Shown in pieces: positions 9,375 to 17,454 of a stretch of DNA of 64,000 nucleotides. The notes under the pieces were generated by a model. It made no database searches, was not told where the DNA came from, and worked only from the letters and a program-made list of their open reading frames with translations. The DNA comes from Pseudomonas putida. Lineage in GTDB: Bacteria; Pseudomonadota; Gammaproteobacteria; Pseudomonadales; Pseudomonadaceae. The stretch's first letter is position 1, and each line of letters begins with the position of its first letter. The stretch covers positions 1 to 64,000 of the forward strand of contig NZ_JANHLC010000001.1 in assembly GCF_028682395.1 (NCBI RefSeq), read 5' to 3'. The position numbers and the translations under genes are program-made.

Positions 9375-9920
9375 TTACCCCAGCATCATCATCGCCGATC
9401 CAGCCAGCACCCCACCACCCACTACTTTCTGCAACCGAGGGTGCCTGGCCAACAGCCCACCCGCGACAAAACCCGACAGCAGCAACAAGCCACTGACTAG
9501 CGTAAACCCGACGCTGAACCACCAGAACGCATCAGGGCTGGCTTCAGCACCGTGAGCCCAGCCATGGAACAGCGCAAACAACGGCATGGCCATGGCCAAC
9601 AGCGATTGGCGTTGCGGCATCAGCAACGCGGCAGAGATGACCAGAAGCGAGCCGAGAATCATGCTCTCTACCCCGATCAAATCACCCAATAAATGCCCCA
9701 TCACCGCCCCGCACAACATCAAAGCCAGGGTAAAGGCCGGCAAGACGAGATTGCGCCGGGACAACGCAGCAAGCATGCCGGTCCCCAACAACATCAACAG
9801 GTGGTCCAGACCGGTCAGCGGGTGCAACAAGCCGTCCTGCAACGGGCTACCGTCGTGCCCCGGATGGGCAAGGGCCGGCATGGCGATCAGCAACAGAACG
9901 AGAGCAATTGTTTTTTTCAT
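9375..9920 (-). CDS. HupE/UreJ family metal permease
   Basis: Membrane protein of 181 residues with a cleavable-looking leader ending ALAHPGHDG, then about six hydrophobic segments including HPLTGLDHLLMLLGTGM and FALFHGWAHGAEA, the His-containing motifs of HupE/UreJ proteins. These are thought to move nickel or cobalt; the metal here is unknown. The start at 9920 follows AGGAGTTTTCC. No hydrogenase or urease gene is near, but a copy of the cluster's 17-bp palindrome lies about 105 bp upstream, so it may supply metal under catabolic conditions (inference). Confidence 0.85.
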   Translation of the reverse strand: MKKTIALVLLLIAMPALAHPGHDGSPLQDGLLHPLTGLDHLLMLLGTGMLAALSRRNLVLPAFTLALMLCGAVMGHLLGDLIGVESMILGSLLVISAALLMPQRQSLLAMAMPLFALFHGWAHGAEASPDAFWWFSVGFTLVSGLLLLSGFVAGGLLARHPRLQKVVGGGVLAGSAMMMLG

Positions 9921-10024
9921 GGAAAACTCCTGGCGAAAGGCAACGAGAACGCAGACCAACCAGGCACTTAGCCCCGTTGGTGAACCCGTGACGATAACGC
10001 GAGGCTATCGTTGCCTTGCGGGAG

Positions 10025-10041
10025 TTTCCATCTGATGGAAA
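10025..10041. promoter_or_regulatory. Putative operator, 17-bp palindrome (copy 2)
   Basis: TTTCCATCTGATGGAAA, a perfect 6-5-6 inverted repeat between the end of the TetR gene and the start of the HupE-like gene. It matches the copies at 8800, 12847 and 23980 and probably acts on the HupE-like gene. Confidence 0.6.
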
Positions 10042-10075
10042 TGACTTGCTGCAACGTCCGATACGCCGCAGCGAT

Positions 10076-10699
10076 TCAGCCTGCCTCTGGCGCAGTATCG
10101 GTGCGAAACAGCGATGAGATGACTTCGTCGATGGCATCGGCAACCAGTTTGCTGTCAGGCAATTGCCCGGTCAGCAGTGCATCCATCAAATGGTAGCCAA
10201 TCGATGCGCCGAAAATCATTTCAACCAACAGCAGGCTTTTTACGTTCAGGTTCCACCTGGATCGATCAATTCGCTCAACCGCCTGAATCAATGATTCGCG
10301 ACTGCCGCGAATACCCATCTCATAGAACATGTCGGCAACCCTTGCGTGACCAACGCGCTCGCCAATCGCCAAGCGACACAGGCGCAGGTGGTGCTCGCAA
10401 AGCACATGTTCTGCGATACCGTGAATCCTGGTTCTGAGGGCCAGAACCGGGTCCGGCGAAGTATCTTCCAGTTTTTTTTGCGGCCAGACATACGACGATG
10501 CCACCAGTGATTCCATCAACTCGTTCTTGTCGGCGAAGTACACATACAGGGTTTTTTTCGACATGCCCGCCTTGGCTGCGATCTCGGCCATCGTCACCTT
10601 TTCGTAGGCGTGCTCTCCCAGGAGCTGTTCGACGGCCTCATAGATTTCTTTTTTTCTTTCTTCGGCCGGCATCGCCAAAGGACGTCCAGTACGCGCCAT
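10076..10699 (-). CDS. TetR/AcrR family transcriptional regulator
   Basis: Protein of 207 residues with an N-terminal TetR helix-turn-helix (VTMAEIAAKAGMSKKTLYVYFADKNEL, about residues 39-63) and a divergent ligand-binding C-terminus. It is transcribed away from the Bcr/CflA efflux gene with only 74 bp between the starts, the usual layout of a local repressor and its target. A 10-bp palindrome within the efflux promoter is a candidate operator. Confidence 0.9.
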   Translation of the reverse strand: MARTGRPLAMPAEERKKEIYEAVEQLLGEHAYEKVTMAEIAAKAGMSKKTLYVYFADKNELMESLVASSYVWPQKKLEDTSPDPVLALRTRIHGIAEHVLCEHHLRLCRLAIGERVGHARVADMFYEMGIRGSRESLIQAVERIDRSRWNLNVKSLLLVEMIFGASIGYHLMDALLTGQLPDSKLVADAIDEVISSLFRTDTAPEAG

Positions 10700-10709
10700 T
10701 GTTCACCCG

Positions 10710-10739
10710 TTGACTTAGGAAACTGCATGGTTCCATAAT
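10710..10739 (+). promoter_or_regulatory. Promoter of the efflux gene with embedded palindrome
   Basis: TTGACT (10710-10715) and CATAAT (10734-10739) are spaced 18 bp apart upstream of the efflux gene start at 10774. The perfect palindrome ATGGTTCCAT (10727-10736) covers the spacer and the edge of the -10, a good place for repression by the divergent TetR protein. Confidence 0.5.
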
Positions 10740-10773
10740 TAAAATCCCCGCCCATCCTAAAGAAAATCTCTTC

Positions 10774-11964
10774 ATGCGGTCCATCTCTTCACGCGTTACT
10801 GCCTTTGTGCTTGCCGGTCTCAGTGCCACTGGCCCTATCGGGGTTGATATGTACCTTCCCGGCCTTCCGGATATGGCGCGCGATCTGGGTGTCGATGAAG
10901 GCGCCATGCAGCTCAGCCTGATGGTCTACTTTCTCGGCTTGATGCTCGGGCAGCTGGTTTACGGACCGCTTTCGGATAAATACGGACGCAAGCCACTTAT
11001 CTACTTAGGCCTTGCAGTCTTTATCCTCGGCTGCGTCGGTTGCGCATCGAGCGAGCATTTTGAACAGCACTTGTGGTGGCGCTTCTTGCAGGGCCTGGGA
11101 GGTTCCATCGGCCTGGTGATCGCATTTGCGATCGTCAGGGACGCATTCCGTGCGGCGCATATGGGCAAGATGATTTCCATCATCATGGCGGTGTTGGGGC
11201 TGTCGCCTGTTATCGCGCCAATGATCGGCAGCGCCCTGCTCACGACTTTTTCATGGCATGGCATATTCTGGGCGCTCGCCGGGTATGGAGTAATGGTTGC
11301 GACCGCAGTCGCGTTGGCGCTGGAAGAAACACGCAATGTGCAACTGCGAGCCACTTCTGCCCTGAAACACGTGCTGCGCAACTATACGAAAATTTTCGTC
11401 GATAACCGTTTTTTGCCTTTTGCACTCGCACTCTGTACCGGCCAGGCAGGCTTCTTCGCCTACATCGCCGGCTCGGCCAGTGTGCTCATCTCCGAATACG
11501 GGTTAACCCCAGTCCAGTTCAGCCTGCTCTTCGGGTTGAACGCTCTAGGCCTGGTATTCGCGGCTCTTATCAATCCCTGGATTCATCACCGCTTCGGTGC
11601 GCTACGCAGTTTCCGCCTGCTCAACACCGCCTACTTCATGGTGCTGACACTGCTGGCGGGCTATCTGATCTGCGGCCACAAAGACCTCGTCGTACTCAGT
11701 GCAGGCCTGTTTATCACGATCGCCCTACTGGGTTCGATCATGCCCACCGGCAGTCAACTGGCACTGATTCAACAAGGCGAACATGCAGGCACGGCCTCGG
11801 CACTCATGGGTTCGCTGCAATTCGGTGCAGGCGCATTGGTCACGGTCGCCTCGGGCGCATTGGCGTATCTGGGTGCCGTGGGGCTCATTCTGGTGATGCT
11901 GGTTTGCGCCACAACAGCGGCACTGCTTTGCATCATCTGTTTACCACGAAGGATTGATTTGTAA
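10774..11964 (+). CDS. Bcr/CflA family MFS drug efflux transporter
   Basis: Drug:H+ antiporter of 396 residues with 12 predicted helices. The N-terminus GVDMYLPGLPDMARDL and the loop GPLSDKYGRKPLIYLG are characteristic of the Bcr/CflA branch. It is divergent from a TetR regulator and probably exports a toxic substrate or intermediate of the surrounding aromatic pathways, or a drug; the substrate cannot be told from sequence. Its end lies 64 bp before the IclR gene. Confidence 0.9.
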   Translation: MRSISSRVTAFVLAGLSATGPIGVDMYLPGLPDMARDLGVDEGAMQLSLMVYFLGLMLGQLVYGPLSDKYGRKPLIYLGLAVFILGCVGCASSEHFEQHLWWRFLQGLGGSIGLVIAFAIVRDAFRAAHMGKMISIIMAVLGLSPVIAPMIGSALLTTFSWHGIFWALAGYGVMVATAVALALEETRNVQLRATSALKHVLRNYTKIFVDNRFLPFALALCTGQAGFFAYIAGSASVLISEYGLTPVQFSLLFGLNALGLVFAALINPWIHHRFGALRSFRLLNTAYFMVLTLLAGYLICGHKDLVVLSAGLFITIALLGSIMPTGSQLALIQQGEHAGTASALMGSLQFGAGALVTVASGALAYLGAVGLILVMLVCATTAALLCIICLPRRIDL

Positions 11965-12028
11965 ACACACCCTGGAAACGCAACGATCGCTCACAACTAG
12001 CCTAACAATTACAAATACGGGCATAGCC

Positions 12029-12823
12029 ATGTCGATAAACAAGACAGAAATTGGAACACTCAACCGCTCAAGCACCATTTTGCGTTTGCTGGCCACCGCC
12101 GGTAAACGCGGCTTGGCACTCACGGATATCGCCAGCCGAAGTGCACTGCCCCATGGCACGGTGCATCGCCTGCTCAAGCAGCTAGGAGATACCGGGCTTA
12201 CTTTTCAAAGCGAAGAGTCCAGACGCTATTTGCTGGGCCCGGTCGCGTATGAGCTCGGGCTTGCCGCCACCGAGATTTTCGATTTTCGCAGCCTGTGCCG
12301 TCCGGCCTTGGAACGGCTTTGCCAGGAAAGTGAAGCCACGGCGTACTTCATCATGCGCAGCGGCTACGACGCCGTGTGTATCGACCGCATCGAAGGCCCG
12401 TTTTCCACCCGCACCATCTCGCTGGATATCGGCAGCCGGCGCCCCCTGGGAGTAGGTGCGGGTGGACTGGCCATTTTGGCGGCATGTGCCGACGACGAAT
12501 GCGAACGCATCCTTGAAGCGACAGCATCACGCCTGGGTCAGTTTCACCACCTCAATCTTGATCAACAGCGCCAAGCCATACAGGAAACCAAAATACAGAA
12601 TTACTCACTGATCCGAAATCGCCTGACCCTGGGTGTCACCGCATTGGGCATGACCTTTCGCGACTCCATGCGGCGCCCCATCGGCGCCATCAGCATCGGC
12701 ACCATCGACTCTCGACTGCAGGAACCACGTCGAAAAATCATCGTGGAATTGCTCAAGCAGCAGGTGCTGTTGATCGAGAAATCCATGCGTGCTTCGCGCC
12801 GTGTATTGATCGAGCATTTTTGA
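12029..12823 (+). CDS. IclR family transcriptional regulator
   Basis: Protein of 264 residues: winged helix-turn-helix at about 15-65 (STILRLLATAGKRGLALTDIA ... LPHGTVHRLLKQLGDTG) and a C-terminal effector domain with PLGVGAGGLAILA, the typical IclR ligand-pocket segment. I use the ATG at 12029 because the frame upstream overlaps the efflux gene. IclR proteins commonly control aromatic catabolic genes and bind short inverted repeats. This one is the best candidate to bind the four 17-bp palindromes in the cluster, one of which lies just downstream before the next gene. Confidence 0.9.
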   Translation: MSINKTEIGTLNRSSTILRLLATAGKRGLALTDIASRSALPHGTVHRLLKQLGDTGLTFQSEESRRYLLGPVAYELGLAATEIFDFRSLCRPALERLCQESEATAYFIMRSGYDAVCIDRIEGPFSTRTISLDIGSRRPLGVGAGGLAILAACADDECERILEATASRLGQFHHLNLDQQRQAIQETKIQNYSLIRNRLTLGVTALGMTFRDSMRRPIGAISIGTIDSRLQEPRRKIIVELLKQQVLLIEKSMRASRRVLIEHF

Positions 12824-12846
12824 ATGAACACGCGGCGATCAAATCG

Positions 12847-12863
12847 TTTCCGCAGAACGGAAA
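12847..12863. promoter_or_regulatory. Putative operator, 17-bp palindrome (copy 3)
   Basis: TTTCCGCAGAACGGAAA, a perfect 6-5-6 inverted repeat between the IclR gene and the dienelactone hydrolase-like gene, about 115 bp upstream of the latter. It differs from the other copies in the sixth base of each arm, but symmetrically, so the dyad is preserved. Confidence 0.6.
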
Positions 12864-12976
12864 GCGCCGCCGGTAAGGCTCTGGCCCAAGTTATCTTCCC
12901 CTCCACGACAGGAAACGTAAGGCTGCCAGACACGGCAGCGCTACGCCTCTTTTGAAAATAAAAGTGGAGCGTGTGT

Positions 12977-13705
12977 GTGGAACCAACCTTCAACAAATCT
13001 CTTGATTACAGTTACGACGACGCCTGTTTGCGCGGTTATTTCAGCCGGCCTGGAGGCGGCGCACTTCCGGGCATCTTGCTAGTACATGACGCCTTCGGCG
13101 TCAGCGATTTCGTCAAGGGCATTGCCGACAGATTATCCAGCGCAGGATATGCCACGTTGGCCGCGGACGTCTGGGGCGACGGGAAGCAATTGACCAGCGA
13201 AAGCGAGATCGGTCCGATGATCGGGCGCTTTGCCGCTGACCGTAAAACGTGGATGGGCCGCCTGCAAGCCGCCCGCAAAACCCTGGCGGCACAACCGGGC
13301 GTCGACGGCGACAAAGTTGTCATCATCGGCTATTGCTTCGGTGGCGCCTCGGCACTTGAGTATTTGCGTACGGTCGGCGATGTCCGGGGGGCGGTCAGCA
13401 TTCACGGAGGCCTCGATCTGGTCTCTGAAGAGTGGGCACCTTCCCACTCATTGCGCAAAGCCCTGCTGCTGACTGGCTATGAAGACCCGATGGCAGCACT
13501 GTCCAAGCTGGAATCACTGCAACAGAGCATGAACAACGCCGGTGTCGACTGGGAGGTCAATCTGTATGGCCATACCCGACACGGATTTACCCGCCCGGAC
13601 TCGGACCGTGCGAACAAACCCCAGATAATCGCTTACCACGCGCAAAGCGACAAGCGCGCATGGGCGGCGCTGCACCGTTTTCTGGAAGAAAGCCTGGCAA
13701 CTTGA
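12977..13705 (+). CDS. Dienelactone hydrolase family protein
   Basis: Alpha/beta hydrolase of 242 residues. The nucleophile is Cys120 in GYCFGG, as in true dienelactone hydrolases, with Asp170 (GYEDPM) and His202 (TRHGF) completing the triad. I prefer the GTG at 12977, eight bases after GGAG, over the GTG at 12971, which is too close to it. Family members hydrolyse dienelactones formed in chlorocatechol or hydroquinone-type pathways. It opens the plus-strand run that continues through the DUF3500, SDR, SnoaL-like and FAH genes. Confidence 0.88.
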   Translation: MEPTFNKSLDYSYDDACLRGYFSRPGGGALPGILLVHDAFGVSDFVKGIADRLSSAGYATLAADVWGDGKQLTSESEIGPMIGRFAADRKTWMGRLQAARKTLAAQPGVDGDKVVIIGYCFGGASALEYLRTVGDVRGAVSIHGGLDLVSEEWAPSHSLRKALLLTGYEDPMAALSKLESLQQSMNNAGVDWEVNLYGHTRHGFTRPDSDRANKPQIIAYHAQSDKRAWAALHRFLEESLAT

Positions 13706-13764
13706 GAGCCCTCGCTAACGTTATCGCCCCATACCAATAACAAGTAGCGAGGAATGCATACGCT

Positions 13765-15105
13765 ATGAGCAGCAATAACTTCCGTGACTTTCTGCTGGCC
13801 CTGGACTCGCCGAGAATTGTCGATGCCCGTGGAAAGGACCCGTTCGAATACGCCAAGCCCATTATTGCCTCGGCCAAGGCAAAGTCGCTGATCGATACAT
13901 GGCAAACCCTGTACCGGGAACCCTTTAAGGGCACGACTGCTAACGGCCAGGTCGAACCTGGACTATTTCAACTGGCCAACGAAGGGTTCGACGCCCGCAA
14001 TGCGGTCGCGGCCGCTCAAGCACTGTTGGCCAGTTTGAACACAGGTGAACGCAAGGCGCTGCAGTACCCGGTTGATGCGCCTCAATGGCGTGACTGGTAC
14101 AACCCGGAATTCCCGATGAACGCCAACGGGGTCCGCCTGGATTACCTGTCGAGCGCCTCGCGTGATGCCGTGATGAATGTGCTCAGGGCGAGTTTGAGCG
14201 CAGAGGGTTACCTGAAAACCGAACAGTGTCGTATTGCCAATCTGTTCCTCGGAGAGCTTTACGATCTGCGCAACATCATGAATGAGTGGAGCTATCACTT
14301 CCTGCTGTTCGGCACACCTTCACTGACCGAACCCTGGGGCTGGAATCTCTACGGTCATCATCTGGCCCTGAACTGCCTGATGATCGGCGGCCAGATGATC
14401 ATCTCGCCAACGTTCATGGGTGCCGAACCGGCCCACATCGATCGGGGCCCGCATGGCGCGTTTTCGTTGTTCCAGAATGAGGAAAGCTTCGGCCTGCAAT
14501 TGATGCGCTCGCTCTCACCGACATTGCGCGAACGAGCCACCACCTTCAAGCAGATGAAAGACCCGGCAATGTCTAAAGATCGCTGGCACTTTGCCGACGA
14601 GCGCCAACTGGGTGCGGCTTATCGCGATAACCGGGTCATTCCCTACGAAGGTGTCTGTGCCGCGCAGTTTTCATCCGGCCAGCAGGAGCAATTGCTGAAG
14701 ATCGTCGATGCCTTCATCGAGTATTTGCCGGAAGGTCCGCGAGAGACACGCCTACGGCAGGTCGAGTCAATGCTGGAGCGTACGTACTTCAGCTGGATTG
14801 GCGGCCATGGCGACGACGACCCTTTCTATTACCGGGTGCACAGCCCGCTGATCATGGTGGAGTTCGATCACCACAGCGGTGTCTGGCTGAACAATCCGAC
14901 CCCGGAAAAATTTCATATCCACACGGTGGTCAGGACCCCTAACGGTAATGACTACGGCAAAGACCTGCTGCGCCAGCACTACCTGAAAGAACACCGGCAC
15001 GGTTCGCCGCATATGGCCAAACGTGGCGGCGCACATGACCACTCTCATGACCATCCTCAGGATCATGACCATAGCCACCCTCATGGTCACGATCACTCTC
15101 ACTGA
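13765..15105 (+). CDS. DUF3500 family protein with His-rich tail
   Basis: Protein of 446 residues. The core contains TEPWGWNLYGHHLALN and SPTFMGAEPAHID, recognisable as DUF3500, whose function is unknown. The last 23 residues are an alternating His/Asp/Ser tail (HDHSHDH, HPHGHDHSH), probably metal binding. No signal peptide or membrane segment is visible, so it is likely cytoplasmic. It sits in the plus-strand operon between a dienelactone hydrolase-like gene and an SDR, suggesting an enzymatic or metal-handling role in the same pathway (inference). Confidence 0.8.
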   Translation: MSSNNFRDFLLALDSPRIVDARGKDPFEYAKPIIASAKAKSLIDTWQTLYREPFKGTTANGQVEPGLFQLANEGFDARNAVAAAQALLASLNTGERKALQYPVDAPQWRDWYNPEFPMNANGVRLDYLSSASRDAVMNVLRASLSAEGYLKTEQCRIANLFLGELYDLRNIMNEWSYHFLLFGTPSLTEPWGWNLYGHHLALNCLMIGGQMIISPTFMGAEPAHIDRGPHGAFSLFQNEESFGLQLMRSLSPTLRERATTFKQMKDPAMSKDRWHFADERQLGAAYRDNRVIPYEGVCAAQFSSGQQEQLLKIVDAFIEYLPEGPRETRLRQVESMLERTYFSWIGGHGDDDPFYYRVHSPLIMVEFDHHSGVWLNNPTPEKFHIHTVVRTPNGNDYGKDLLRQHYLKEHRHGSPHMAKRGGAHDHSHDHPQDHDHSHPHGHDHSH

Positions 15106-15188
15106 CGGGCTCATCGTTACTCGAACGCTACCCATTCGACGTGCCATCGCGGCGACGTGCGTTCGATTTCATCAGAGGAAAAACAGCA

Positions 15189-15971
15189 ATGGATTTAGGC
15201 ATCAAAGGGCGTACAGCCTTCATTTCGGCTTCATCGCAAGGGCTCGGTTATGCCTGCGCCCGCGCACTGGCTCGCGAAGGCGTCGTGGTCATCCTCAATG
15301 GCCGCAATCAAGAAAAGCTGCAGCATGCAGCTGATCTGTTGCGCACCGAAGTGATCGGTGCGCAGGTCATGACCGTCGTCGCGGACCTGACGACCGCCCA
15401 GGGTCGCGCCGATATTCTGGAAGCAACACCAGAGGTCGACATACTGGTCAACAACAACGCCGGCCCTCCCCCAGGTCGCCTTGCAGACTGGGACGAAACA
15501 GCACTGCTCGGCGCCTTGCAAGCCAACATGATCCCGGCCGTCCAACTGATGCGTGCCTACATTCCCGGCATGCAGGCGCGGGGCTTTGGCCGGATCATCA
15601 ACATCACGTCGGCAATGGTCAAATCGCCTCACTACATCATGGGTTTGTCCACGTCCGCCCGGACTGCATTAACCGCCATCAGCAAGGCAATCAGCGTTGA
15701 AGTCGTGAAAGACAATGTGACGATCAACAACCTGCTGCCTGAACGCATCGATACACCACGCCAGGAATTCATGGCCCAACGCCTGATGAAAGAACAAGGC
15801 GTCAGCAATGAAGAGGCTCGACGCCAGATTGCTTCAACCATCTCGGCAAAACGCCTCGGGCGGCCCGAAGAATTTGGCGACGCCTGCGCGTTCCTGTGCA
15901 GCAGCCAGGCCAGTTATATCTCGGGCCAGAACCTGCAACTGGACGGCGGTTCGTACGAAGGGCTGATCTGA
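15189..15971 (+). CDS. Atypical short-chain dehydrogenase/reductase
   Basis: Rossmann-fold protein of 260 residues with a modified cofactor glycine motif (SASSQGLG, about 13-20), NNNAGPPPG near 88-96, Ser141 at the catalytic serine position and a C-terminal GQNLQLDGG. The usual YxxxK is absent: aligned to canonical SDRs, Tyr is Ser154 and Lys is Arg158. Some SDR subgroups with NNAGPPPG also lack this motif. It may reduce by another mechanism or act as a non-dehydrogenase. The ATG at 15189 follows AGAGGAAAAACAGCA. Confidence 0.85.
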   Translation: MDLGIKGRTAFISASSQGLGYACARALAREGVVVILNGRNQEKLQHAADLLRTEVIGAQVMTVVADLTTAQGRADILEATPEVDILVNNNAGPPPGRLADWDETALLGALQANMIPAVQLMRAYIPGMQARGFGRIINITSAMVKSPHYIMGLSTSARTALTAISKAISVEVVKDNVTINNLLPERIDTPRQEFMAQRLMKEQGVSNEEARRQIASTISAKRLGRPEEFGDACAFLCSSQASYISGQNLQLDGGSYEGLI

Positions 15972-16008
15972 TCAGCCTCCCCGCCCAGTTCATTGAAAGG
16001 AACCCGTC

Positions 16009-16389
16009 ATGCTCAATCAGCAGACTGAACTCGCAATTCTGGCGTTGGAACAGCGCAGGCAACGGGCGTTGGTCGATGTCGACATCGACACATTGAGTGC
16101 ACTCTTCGACGACGATCTGTTGCACGTTCATAGCACCGGCCTGGTGCATACCAAGCCTGAGCTTTTGGAACACATCGCCCGCAAACGCGGTTTTTACGCG
16201 ATACAGCGCGGCACCCTGACCCTTCGTGGCAACGATGACATGGCCGTCCTGACAGGCCCGATCATCAATCAGATACGCACTGCCGATGGCAAAGAAGAAC
16301 ACATGCATGGCTTTGTCACCCAGGTGCTCAGGCGCACGCTTTCAGGATGGAAGTTCCTCAGTTTCCAGCTCACGGTCGTGCGCGACTAG
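16009..16389 (+). CDS. SnoaL-like / nuclear transport factor 2 family protein
   Basis: Cone-shaped NTF2-fold protein of 126 residues (ALVDVDIDTLSALFDDDLLHVHSTG ... MHGFVTQVLRRTLSGWKFLSFQLT). Proteins of this size in catabolic clusters act as isomerases, hydratases or dehydratases, or only bind ligands; none can be chosen here. It starts 37 bp after the SDR stop, with AAGGAACCCGTC before the ATG, and belongs to the same operon. Confidence 0.75.
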   Translation: MLNQQTELAILALEQRRQRALVDVDIDTLSALFDDDLLHVHSTGLVHTKPELLEHIARKRGFYAIQRGTLTLRGNDDMAVLTGPIINQIRTADGKEEHMHGFVTQVLRRTLSGWKFLSFQLTVVRD

Positions 16390-16447
16390 TGGCTGTTATT
16401 TCAAAGCTCATTCAATCAAATACAAACAACAAGACGGCAGATACTCT

Positions 16448-17296
16448 ATGAAAATCGTTCGTTTTACTGAAAGCGGCCGCACGCGTATCGGGAAACTGGA
16501 AGGCGATCGGGTGATTGATCTTTCCGGTGTTCCTGGAGTGATCGACTCGATGCGCCAACTACTCGGACGCCTTCCCGAATTGCGCCCGGCCCTGGAAGCA
16601 GCCCGCTCGCCCGCGTTTGCCCTGTCGGCCGTACAGCTTGAGAATCCGGTCAACGATCCTCAGAAATACCTGGCCATTGGCCTGAACTACAAAGCCCACG
16701 CCGAAGAAGCCCGCGCCGCCGGTATTCCGATCCCGAGCAGCCAACTCTGGTTCAACAAACAAGTGTCCTGCCTGACAGGCCCTTACGATCCGATCCTGTT
16801 CCCCTCTGCGGTCAAGCAGCTTGATTATGAAATCGAGATGGGGGTCGTCATCGGCCAGCGTTGCCGTAACGTCAAGGCTAGCGATGCCCGATCCGTGATT
16901 GCGGGTTACCTGGTGACCAACGATGTCAGTGCCCGTGACTGGCAGCAACGCTCCCCCACCTTCACCCTGGGCAAATCGTTCGACAGCCACGGCCCGATTG
17001 GCCCCTGGCTGACCACGGACGATGAAATCGAAGATCCCCTGGCGCTGGAAATGCGCCTGACGGTCAATGGTGAAGAGCGCCAGAAAATGACCACCGGCGA
17101 CATGATCTATGACATCTACCAACAGATCGAATACCTCTCCACGGTCATGACGCTTGAGCCCGGTGACATTCTCGCCACTGGCACACCGTCGGGCGTAGGC
17201 GTTGCCCTCGGCAAGCTGCTTCAGCCCGGCGACGTCGTGCGCGCCGAAATCGAACATCTGGGCTATATCGAAAACCGCGTGGTTCAAGTGTCTTGA
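16448..17296 (+). CDS. Fumarylacetoacetate hydrolase family protein (second)
   Basis: Single-domain FAH-family enzyme of 282 residues with YLAIGLNYKAHAEEA, the metal-binding acidic residues in QLDYEIEMGVVIG, NDVSARDWQ and GDILATGTPSGVG. This pattern matches acylpyruvate hydrolases and related ring-fission product hydrolases or decarboxylases. It is not closely related to the FAH protein at 7718-8704. The ATG at 16448 is the first Met before MKIVRFTESG; the frame extends upstream inside the previous gene. It closes the enzyme part of the plus-strand operon. Confidence 0.88.
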   Translation: MKIVRFTESGRTRIGKLEGDRVIDLSGVPGVIDSMRQLLGRLPELRPALEAARSPAFALSAVQLENPVNDPQKYLAIGLNYKAHAEEARAAGIPIPSSQLWFNKQVSCLTGPYDPILFPSAVKQLDYEIEMGVVIGQRCRNVKASDARSVIAGYLVTNDVSARDWQQRSPTFTLGKSFDSHGPIGPWLTTDDEIEDPLALEMRLTVNGEERQKMTTGDMIYDIYQQIEYLSTVMTLEPGDILATGTPSGVGVALGKLLQPGDVVRAEIEHLGYIENRVVQVS

Positions 17297-17454
17297 CCGC
17301 CAGCCCTGCCCTGCATTTTTGACGCCCAGTCGAAACGAGAAGTGCCCTCGCCCCAGTAACGGTCGCTCACGTGATCCGAAATGGCGCGGGCACTTTCTTT
17401 TCATTCGTATGCCAGACGGGTCGTGCCCCGGTGCACGACACTTCGGGGGATTCC

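Noticed and set aside
7718..17296. The two FAH-family genes as a recent duplication
   Set aside because: They differ in length, domain layout and motif context (two-domain fumarylacetoacetase type against single-domain acylpyruvase type), so they are distant family members.
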